This document shows, in pieces, positions 55,674-64,000 of a DNA stretch of 64,000 nucleotides. The position numbers and the translations under genes were made by a program. Each line of letters opens with the position of its first letter. The first letter of the stretch is position 1. The notes below the pieces were generated by a model that was not told where the DNA came from, searched no databases, and was given only the letters and a program-made list of their open reading frames with translations. Source of the stretch: Ampelomyces quisqualis (lineage: Eukaryota; Ascomycota; Dothideomycetes; Pleosporales; Phaeosphaeriaceae); NCBI GenBank assembly GCA_018398575.1, contig JAGTXZ010000011.1, positions 1,798,001 through 1,862,000 of the forward strand, read 5' to 3'.

Positions 55674-55812
55674 GGTCTATTAGTGTGAGTGGATTCCATT
55701 CAGTCCCATCTGCGACCTGAGTTAATTATCCAACAGGTAGTGGTTATCACTCTGGATTTTGATATCTGGTCAAAATCTTCCAGTAACCCCAGTTCGAATC
55801 TGGGATAGACCT
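55674..55812 (+). tRNA. tRNA-Gln(TTG) with anticodon intron and a split D-arm
   Basis: Acceptor strands GGTCTAT (55674-55680) and ATAGACC (55805-55811) pair 7/7. The anticodon stem CTGGA/TCCAG, loop TTTTGA-T with anticodon TTG (55759-55761), and T-arm CCCAG TTCGAAT CTGGG are all present. A 15-nt intron (55763-55777) follows position 37 and contains TCAAAATC, complementary to the anticodon loop, as in eukaryotic tRNA introns. In addition 52 nt (55685-55736), beginning GTGAGT and ending CAACAG, interrupt the D-arm. Removing both gives a regular 72-nt tRNA. A T5 run follows. Caution: the 5' part overlaps TAGTCGAGCGG, which looks like the A-box of a Leu/Ser-type tRNA, so a chimera or pseudogene is possible. 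Confidence 0.6.
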
Positions 55813-55814
55813 CC

Positions 55815-55819
55815 TTTTT
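55815..55819 (+). terminator. Pol III terminator (T5)
   Basis: Five T residues three bases after the tRNA discriminator base. Confidence 0.65.
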
Positions 55820-56527
55820 GCCCGATGCGTAGCATTGGTGGTGTCGGGATTTTTTTGCCGAAGGGAAGCTTGAACCACTCCTGACTGACGTTGCCAGGTG
55901 TTGGTTGGTAAAAGACTGGTCTTTTGTGCAGCGTAGTCAGTACGGCGCCATTCTGGAGACGGAGTTTAAGCATGTGAAATGAGGCAAGGTGCACGTAGTT
56001 CTGTTTGGCGAAACGACATCATTTCACCTTGTCCTATTCTAGATGAAGGGTCAATTCAATCAATCACGCTGCTTGGAAAGGGGAGCTTGGTTTGGAAATG
56101 GGGCTTAGAAAGTTGACATGAAACTGGTACCTTAAGTTCACTCAAAGAGGTAGATCAGAAGTCACGTAAGCACCAAGCACGGTATTTTTATTAGTTTAAA
56201 CGCTAACGAGATGAGTGCTCTGTGACGAGTTTCAAACAGCCAGATTACAGAGCACGAGCTCTATTTTAGCTCCGTTTTGAAGGTGAAGTTGTGGTTGGGA
56301 AAACAGCGAGCTGCAACGAACAGAGCCTTAATTCACATGTTGAAACACGACGAACAGCATCGGGACCTGCAAAAAGTCGCGTTGACTGAGATTCTTCAGT
56401 GCTGACGGTACATGCACGTAGCTGGTCAAGACTCATCACGAATGCCCAAACGCGGACGAACAAACCCGAGTGGTGCTCACCTATCTTGATGGCGTTTCTC
56501 AACTATGCATCTGTCTACCTGGCGTGC
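55820..56527. other. Intergenic, no feature seen
   Basis: 708 bp between the tRNA and the 3' end of alg2. Nothing recognised. Confidence 0.4.
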
Positions 56528-57985
56528 TTATTTGATGGCCAACAAGAGCATTATTCCCACGAAGCCGCCCATCCCTGCGAGGATAAACAATTTCATGGCC
56601 CCGGACATCAGTGGCGGACGCGTGGCTTGCTGCAACATTGCTTGTATTTCCGCATCCAAATGCTCTCCCATCTTGTCTTTCGAGAACTCGGCAACGACAC
56701 GCTGCCGACCCCATCTGCCCATCTCCTGAAGTCTTTGCTCGCCATCTCCGTCTTCCAAAGCAATACGCATGACCTCAGTCCATTCTTGCACCTTGCTCAC
56801 ATCTCTCAACCATCCGGTTTGCCCAGAAATGACCGTTTCGGTTGGGCCACCTTCGTTCGCTGCCAATACAGGGGTGCCAGCGAGCATGGCTTCGAGAGGC
56901 ACGATACCGAAGTGTTCATTACGTGGGGTGTAGACGAGGAGGCGCGACGTTGCAAGGAGGGATGCTTTGAAGGCACTGGGAACAGAGTGGAGAAAGAGGA
57001 CCGAGACGTTGTCGGGCACAGCCTGCGCGATTATCGCCGTCTTCGCCGTCGCATGTCGCAGGTGCAAGGAGTCTGCAAGCTCGCAGAGCTCCGCGTACGT
57101 GGTGGTGTTTTCGACCACCCTCGAATCGTAACCGCCCGCTATGACGAGCCGTGCGTCTTTGCGCTCTTGCTGTGACAGGCCCGCAAATGCTCTGATTGCG
57201 AGTGCAACGTCCTTTTTCTTTTCAAAGCGGTTGATGCTGAGGAGGACCTTCCTGCCTGGCCATATCGGCCGGTCCATGGTGGTTGCATCACTGGCACTAG
57301 TATCCACGCACGGGTAGACCACGCCAGGTCTGCGGTGTGCCAGGCCAGGGAAAGCCAGGGCGAAGACGCCCTTGGTAAAGTTGCTGTTCACAACAATGGT
57401 GTCGCTGCATCCCGTGCTCCAGCTCTCGAGCCAATCAAATGGACCCCGATATATCGCCTTTAGCAGACCTCCCTTCTTTGCGAGCAGCTTGTCCGGGAAG
57501 TGGCAGTAAAAGATGACGCGCGGGCGGGGCTGCAACAGGCGCAGGAGGGGTATGCCGGCGCTGAGCTGGTCGACGAAGAAGGCCGTGGGGTGCAGCAGTC
57601 GCAGCTCTTTGGTGAAGAAGGCTATCTGCAAGATCAAGTGCACCTGGCGGAGGATGGCGCACAGTATGGCGAAGCGGCCGTGGATCGAGGCGGGCACAAT
57701 GGAGTTGCCGCGCACGCGCACGTCGAGAGTCCCTTTTCGCGAGCGTCAGGTCTCAGCGGCCTTGGCCATGCATAAGCGGTTTGGGCTACGGTCGTCAGAT
57801 GCGCATGAGGGCTTACCATCGCGTGCTTCATCGAAGCAATGTCGGGGGTCGCAGTGCGACGTGAAGATGGTGACTTTGTGCCCGCGACCTTGTAGCGCAA
57901 CGGCGGCGTCGACGACGAGGCGCTCGGCGCCGCCAATGCCGAGGTCTGGGTGAAAGAAAACGGTATGCTGCTTCTCTGATGCCAT
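56528..57985 (-). CDS. alg2: ALG2 alpha-1,3/1,6-mannosyltransferase
   Basis: Exons 57985-57817 and 57732-56528 (84-nt intron) encode 457 residues. The start at 57985 (MASEKQHTVFFHPDLGIGGA then ERLVVDAAVAL) matches the conserved GT4 N-terminus; a Met 22 codons upstream is less likely. Further marks are FYCHFPDKLLAKKGGLLKAI, VNSNFTKGVF, LLSINRFEKKKDVALAIRAF and the nucleotide-sugar EX7E motif in NEHFGIVPLEAMLAGTPVLA. A C-terminal hydrophobic segment (LFILAGMGGFVGIMLLLAI) would anchor it to the ER. Alg2 adds the second and third mannoses to the dolichol-linked N-glycan precursor on the cytosolic side. Divergent from vps15. Confidence 0.94.
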
Positions 57986-58311
57986 GTTCTGGCGTGGGAG
58001 AACTTTGTGCTGTGTGCAGCACCAGAAGTACCATGTCACATGTTCTGTCATGTGTGCGGGATCGCTAGGCCGCTTCCAGTCCTAGCTGCCAACGAGTGAA
58101 GGTGCAACCACGACTGCACACGGCACACTTCACAAGCAGCAGCGCCGGATCACAAAGATTTCATTAGCTTGTTCAATAACCTCCGTACCCAGCCTACCAC
58201 CAGCCAACTTCAGGACATCATCAAACACAGCGCGAGAACACATCTAACATGCAGCTCGCAAGGCATCGAAACTGCCGTTTGCCATAGTCCCAGCAGCTTT
58301 CGAGCGCCAAC
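57986..58311. promoter_or_regulatory. Divergent promoter region, alg2 / vps15
   Basis: 326 bp between head-to-head start codons. No specific motif recognised. Confidence 0.4.
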
Positions 58312-61300
58312 ATGGGGCAGGGTTTCTCACTCACTACGCTTTCGGCCGGCTCCGCCAATATCGATGTGCCAGAGCTAGCTGATTTGCAGTATGAAAATTC
58401 TCTCGGGGCCGCCCGCTTCATGAAGGCCGTTAGGGCGCGGCACAAGGATGGCCTAGTTGTGGCACGAGTGGTGATGAAGCCATACGCGCAGTTCAACTTC
58501 CACGTTTATGTGAAGCGTCTGCTCCGTATGCTCTCAAGACTTGGAATGAATGTTCAAGGGTGCTGACCGACTGTAGATGAACGGAAACTGCTCGCCGAAG
58601 TGCCGAATGCTTTGGCATACCATCGCATCATTGAAACCGCGGCATGTGGCTATGTAGTGCGTCAGTACATCCACAGCTCCTTGTACGATCGACTAAGGTA
58701 AAGTTCCATCGCCAATCCATGGCATCATTTCCGCACCTGTGCTAACATGAAGTAGCACGCGCCCTTTTCTAGAAGAAATCGAAAAAAAATGGTTGTCTTT
58801 CCAGCTGCTTTGCGCTGTGCGAGATTGCCATTCCCGAAATATCTTCCATGGCGACATCAAAACAGAGAACATACTTGTCACGTCCTGGAACTGGCTCTAT
58901 CTCGCTGACTTCTCTTCGTCGTACAAGCCAGCACATCTGCCAGAGGACAATCCTGCTGACTTCTCCTTCTACTTTGATCTTTCGGGACGTCGAACCTGCT
59001 ATCTGGCGCCTGAACGCTTCCTGGCTTCTGGACAACAACCAGAAGGAGAGGGTGATGTTAACTGGGCGATGGACATCTTCAGCGTCGGCTGTGTCATCGC
59101 GGAGCTGTTTCTCGAAGCACCAATATTCTCACTGAGTCAGCTGTTCAAATACAGACAGGGCGAGTATAATCCCGAACACTCCCATCTTAGTAAGATCCAT
59201 CAACCCCATATCAGAGAGCTCATCATGCATATGATACAAGTCGATCCGAGCTCGAGAATGTCTGCCGACGATTACCTCATGCATTGGAAGGACAAAGTGT
59301 TCCCCAGCTACTTCTATGGGTTCCTACAGCAGTACATGCACTCCATTACGGATCCGTCTTCAGGTCGTAAGCCGGTGACCACCAGCACCGAGCACCTGGG
59401 AGAACCTGACGAGAGGATAGAGCAAATCTATAACGACTACGATAAAATATCGCATTTGCTTTCCAGTCATGGAGAGCGCTCTTTACAAAAAGAGCACACC
59501 TCACCCCCGAAACCGAACGCAAAGATGTTCCCACTCTTTCTCAATATTCCAAATTATCAACATCAAGCCATACCTGCGCCGAGTCTTATTGTCGACGACG
59601 GCAATCTCATATTCTTGACTATAGTAGTCTCTTGTTTACGGGGCACAGCGAGAGCATCAGCTCGGGTTCGTGGCCTAGAGCTCCTCATGGCTTTTTCCGA
59701 ACGCCTGACCGATGAAGCAAAGCTCGATCGTGTAGTTCCCTACATCGCTCAACTATTGACAGACAAGTCTGAACAAGTCAAGATTGCCGCTTTACGCACT
59801 CTGACGCAGATTTTGTCTATGGTTCAGGTTGTATCCCCGCTTAACGCGTACATCTTTCCCGAGTATGTACTTCCGCGGCTGGAATCACATCTGCCCGATG
59901 CGACTGGGCTGGTCAGTCCACTTGTCAGGATGCAGTATGCATTCTGTATCGGCACTTTGGCAACTACAGCGGCACGATATCTCGACATGATACAGGCTTT
60001 GCGGGCAGAGGGTTCTTTACCTGCCATGGACGGGGAGACTGAAGATGATCTATCTTCTTCCGCTCATCGTAATCAGTTCGATTCCGACCGCCGTATCCTA
60101 CTCGAGACATTAGAGAAACATACGAAGGCGCTACTGACAGACTCGGACGCTTCTGTCCGCCGGGCCATGCTTCAGTCCGTGTCGGACCTGTGCGTGTTCT
60201 TTGGCAGTCCCAGAGCAAATGATGTGGTGCTCAGCCATCTCAATACATATCTAAATGATCCAGACTGGCTATTAAAGTGCGCTTTCTTTGAAGCCATCGT
60301 CGGCGTGGCTGTTTTCGTCGGCGGTGCAAGCTTAGAGGGCTACATCTTACCACTTATGGTACAAGCTTTGACCGACCCAGAAGAGTTTGTGGTAGAAAGA
60401 GTCATACGCGCGTTAGCTTCCATGGCGGAACTTGGCCTCTTCCAGCGGTCCAAGACATGGGAGCTTGTTGATGTCGTCGCTCGCCTATCAATGCATCCCA
60501 ACCTTTGGATTCGAGAAGCATCAGCTCAATTCATCTCCGCCGCTTCAAAGTATCTATCCATTGCGGACACCCATAGCATACTTGTAAATCTGGTAAGACC
60601 TTATCTAAAGATTGTGCCTTCGGACATTTCTCAGCTCAGGATTCTCGACTCCCTCAAGAGTCCTCTCACCAGACTGCTTATGGAGATGAGCTCCAACTGG
60701 GCAATACAGGTGCAGAAAGGTCTCTTCTGGGCACCCGCCAGGCAACAGCAGAGTTCCACGTTCGGTTCCAATGGAGACAGCCTCCCTACCATATCTGGCC
60801 GCGAGCTCGACAACAAGGTTCTGCTTAAACTGCCGAAGAATGAAGAAGACGAAATATGGCTACGTAAACTCCGCAACGCGGGCTTATCATCTGAAGATGA
60901 CTTCAAGCTTGTCGCCCTAAGAGAATTCATTTGGCGAGTTAGCCATCGTCGACGCTCTGATGGCCTGTCATCGCCTCCAACAAAGTTCAACAGTATTGTG
61001 GCCCTGAAGGATATTGGAGTACAAGCTTTGACTGTACTATTTGACGAGGATGCCCGACAGACAGTTGACCGGAAGCGGAAGCAGGGATCGAAGGATGGTG
61101 GACATGTACAATCCTTGACAATTCGGGATGCGTTACTAGATGCATCCACCACTGAAGCGGATTCACTTGCGGAACGGGTACCACATGCCGAGAGTCAAGC
61201 GGATCGCTTGCTACGCGAGGAGGTCAATTCAGGCCACGCTGTGCGTCCAGCTCGCCCGAAGCCGTTGAACCACCACCAAATTGAGGAACACTCGGTTTCA

Positions 61301-63112
61301 GACTCGCCATCGACCGAAGTCGGGATACGTAGGAGATCTCTGCAGATACCGGGAAGTTCCCCTACTGCTCAATCACCTGTGAATTCTTTAAGCAACAGTG
61401 AGCATGCACATCCCCTTCGACAACGAAACAGTACGTTGGGTCTCTTGAGCAAAGGAGAGAACAAAGCCCTTGCCGAGACTGGCACGATCTCCGCAAATGT
61501 CTTTGGCAAGGTAGATGGTGCCACCATGCGCGAATCCTCACGATCTTGCCAGCCCAATTCGCCACTTGCAATTGAGCCAACACGAGGCTCGTCTCAGGTT
61601 CGTTTCCGTAACGTGCACAACTATACAGGCAACGATCCTGCCATATTGAAGCTCCTCGATGCTATGCTTCTTGAACGTTTCCCGTTAGGCGAAACCGAAT
61701 TCGGTCCTCGCATACAACAAGCCATGCGGAAGCAGCCCATCCGATACAAAGAGGCGCAACAGTCTCCAACAGGTGTACCATGGCGACCTGAAGGCCAGCT
61801 TATCGCGAGTTTTTGTGAGCACACGGCAGCTGTGACCCGTCTCCTGGTCTCCCCTGATCAGGGATTCTTTATCAGTGGTTCAGATGATGGCTGCGTAAAG
61901 ATATGGGATACTTCGCGGCTCGAGCGTAACATATCCCGTCGGTCACGGCAGACTTATAGACTAGGGGAGAACGTCAAAGTGACCAGTATGGTCTTTGTGG
62001 AGCAGACCTATTCTTTTGTCGCGACAGGAAGCGATGGTAGCGTGCACGTAGTGCGCGTTGACTACCATCAGAGTCAGGATGGCAATGCCAAGTTTGGAAG
62101 ACCACGCCTACTTCGCGAGTATCAGCTACCAGAAGGAGATCATGCTGTGTGGTCCGAACATTATGACGATGACAAAAAGTCGGTTCTCCTCTTGGCCACC
62201 AACACTTCCAAAGTCATTGCTCTCGACTTGCGCGTCATGCAAGAACTCTTCATTCTGAAGAACCCGCTGGACCACGGCACTCCAACGTGCTTTTGTGTAG
62301 ACAGACGGGCGCACTGGCTCTTGTTGGGGACCTCGCATGGTGTTCTAGATCTTTGGGACCTTCGTTTTAAGTTGCGTTTAAAAGCCTGGGTATGCCCAGG
62401 CGCTTCGCCTATACATCGTCTGCACCAGATATTTTCACTCAAAACTAAAAGGACCAGATTATACATCGCTGGAGGCAGCGGTCAAGGCGAGCTGACAGTG
62501 TGGGACTTTGAGAAGCACATTTGCAAAGAGGTGTATCGCACTGGTACAAGTAGAGATTTAGGAACGAAAAGCACGACATTGATAGACTTGGACGAGGAAA
62601 AGCCGGGAGGTATGCTCGGCCGCTTTGCGACCACTCTTGAGCCGTCCGCGAGCTCCGCAATGGATTGTGGCATTCGCGCGCTCACCGTACATACCCAAAC
62701 AGTTGACGAAAAGGGCGATTCGAAGCACACCTTCCTCCTATCTGCAGGACCTGATTGGAAAGTCCGATATTGGGATACGAACCGCCCAGACGCGTCGCTT
62801 GTCGTCAGCGGTCTTGAATCGGACGAAGGGAAGCCGCAATACATGACGAGCCAGTCGACTTCTGAAACAATCGTCATCACAGAACGATTGTCGCAGCCTC
62901 AAAGCCAAGTTATCAACGGGCGGGACAGCAGAAGCTCGCCATCGAGTAGGCGAGGAGCGCAGAAATTCACACGGTCTGGTCTGATATCTGTGCAACAACA
63001 GCATCTTCTCAAGAGTCATCTAGATAACATACTGGATGTGGCGTTGGTGGAGCATCCCTACGGCATGGTGGTCTCAGCTGATCGGTCAGGCGTCATCAAC
63101 ATGTTCATGTAG
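58312..63112 (+). CDS. vps15: VPS15, regulatory protein kinase of the Vps34 PI3-kinase complexes
   Basis: Exons 58312-58525, 58577-58697 and 58756-63112 encode 1,563 residues. The N-terminus MGQGFSLTT fits N-myristoylation at Gly2. The kinase domain has the family's variant catalytic sites: HGDIKTEN (143-150) in place of HRD...N and DFS (163-165) in place of DFG, with RTCYLAPERF as the P+1 region. HEAT-type helical repeats follow (KIAALRTLTQILSMVQVVSP, then VSDLCVFFGSPRANDVVL). The C-terminal third is a WD40 propeller (ISGSDDGCVKIWDTS, FVATGSDGSVHVVRV, SADRSGVINMFM). Vps15 anchors and activates Vps34 for PI3P synthesis in autophagy and endosomal sorting. Long third exon without introns. Confidence 0.95.
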
Positions 63113-63410
63113 ACGTAGTAGAATGTGGAGCCCTCTCCTCCTTGCTTGTCTTTGCATCTAGACTGGAATGGATCGTGCATGATTGACGTCGATGTTGAGG
63201 TTGCTTGCACGTCACAAGTACGACGACCGAACTCTTGGCGCTGGGAAATTTCACGCTAGTACTGGAGGTGAGTTCCGCGCCCGCAACTTCAAGTGTCCAC
63301 TTTGATTTCTACGACCTCTCCAACTACAGACAATAGAGAAATACACGTCCACACACTTCAACTTATCCAGACGCGCTTTCTTATCGCCATAAGTCACGAG
63401 AGCCGCAAAC

Positions 63411-64000
63411 ATGAGGTTGACGACAGATGTGATCAACAATTCCTTGTCCTTCATCAACTGTCTCACGGAGCGCGAACTCGATCTGCGAGGTGCGTTAGAA
63501 AAGAGCAGATGCTACACTTGGGAGCTGAATTGATATCAACTTGTGTGTTTTTCTAGGCCACAAGATTTCTGCGATAGAGAACATGGGCGCCGCACGTGTA
63601 AGTTGAAGCCGATATTGTTTTTACCATTGGTACGGGAACTTGACATGAGATCGCAGGATAATGATGCCATCGACCTCACCGACAATGACATCGCCCAGCT
63701 CGGCAACTTCCCACTGCAACCGCGCCTACGCACGTTGTTTCTCGCGCAGAACCGCATCTCGAGCATTCAACCTAACCTCTCGTCGAGCATACCTAACCTG
63801 CAGACACTTGTTCTCACGAAGAACCGTATCGCAGAGCTGGCTGACTTGGATCCGCTGGCAGCATTCAAGAAACTGGTATACTTGACGTTGATGGGTAATC
63901 CTGTGGCGAACAAGGAGGTGCGTACTGCCAGTGTTTGTCCATTAAAGCGTGGAGCCTAATGCTAGCAAGCATACTTGAGCATTCACAATGTTGCGCGATG
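63411..64000 (+). CDS. lea1: U2 snRNP protein A' (Lea1), cut by the window end
   Basis: Exons 63411-63489, 63557-63597, 63657-63917 and 63966 onward (partial); introns are 48-67 nt. The reading MRLTTDVINNSLSFINCLTE, ELDLRGHKISAIENMGAA, then RDNDAIDLTDNDIAQLGNFP and LRTLFLAQNRISSIQP gives the leucine-rich repeats of U2A'. Exon 3 ends LTLMGNPVANKE; exon 4 would begin QAYLSIHNVAR, in line with the cap region of the family. U2A' pairs with U2B'' on U2 snRNA in the spliceosome. The rest of the gene lies beyond the window. 298 bp separate it from vps15. Confidence 0.88.

Noticed and set aside
56399..57175. 258-residue plus-strand frame
   Set aside because: Shadow of alg2 with no motif.

Overview
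This window is nuclear DNA from a filamentous ascomycete. The evidence is intron-dense genes (introns mostly 47-100 nt, GT-AG, with CTAAC/CTGAC-like branch sites), an all-eukaryotic housekeeping gene set, and a 3 kb AT-rich block with the signature of repeat-induced point mutation (RIP). The gene types and the recurring TACTCCG(T/C)A motif suggest a Dothideomycete, perhaps Pleosporales; that placement is an inference. All gene models were spliced by hand, and in each case the stated exons add up to an intact frame unless noted.

Layout. 1-1.3 kb: no convincing gene. 1.3-9 kb: a La-motif/Arb1 protein (RNA silencing), inositol polyphosphate multikinase, CLP1 (mRNA 3'-end processing) and a secreted GH125 mannosidase. 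9-19 kb: a long alpha/beta-hydrolase, a fatty-acid-hydroxylase-like membrane protein, ribosomal protein eL6, proteasome Rpn13 and a small Cys-rich protein. 19-23 kb: prolyl-tRNA synthetase and the chaperonin subunit TCP1/CCT1. 23-29 kb: gene-poor DNA with degenerate coding traces, a quinone oxidoreductase and a two-repeat Myb-like protein. 29-42 kb: EXO84, TOM20, a Rab6/Ypt6 GTPase, NOP53, NUP84/107 and a disordered protein of unknown function. 43-49 kb: a Bud3-like RhoGEF and DCC1. 49-53.5 kb: a TauD-type dioxygenase gene split by a RIP-degraded hAT transposon. 53.5-56.5 kb: gene-poor, with a peculiar split tRNA-Gln. 56.5-64 kb: ALG2, VPS15 and the 5' part of U2 snRNP A' (Lea1).

The genes are mostly unrelated housekeeping functions, not a pathway cluster. 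Many are arranged as tight head-to-head pairs (Arb1/IPMK, CLP1/GH125, eL6/Rpn13, ProRS/TCP1, EXO84/TOM20, YPT6/NOP53, Bud3/DCC1, ALG2/VPS15) sharing roughly 200-470 bp promoters.

The most notable items are four. (1) The hAT insertion has intact 21-bp inverted repeats and an 8-bp target duplication; removing it restores a complete 396-codon dioxygenase frame. (2) A tRNA-Gln(TTG) appears to have its D-arm/A-box split by a 52-nt GT...AG segment, in addition to a normal anticodon intron. (3) An N-terminal La motif sits in front of an Arb1 domain. (4) An array of 9-bp units containing E-boxes fills much of the first DCC1 intron.
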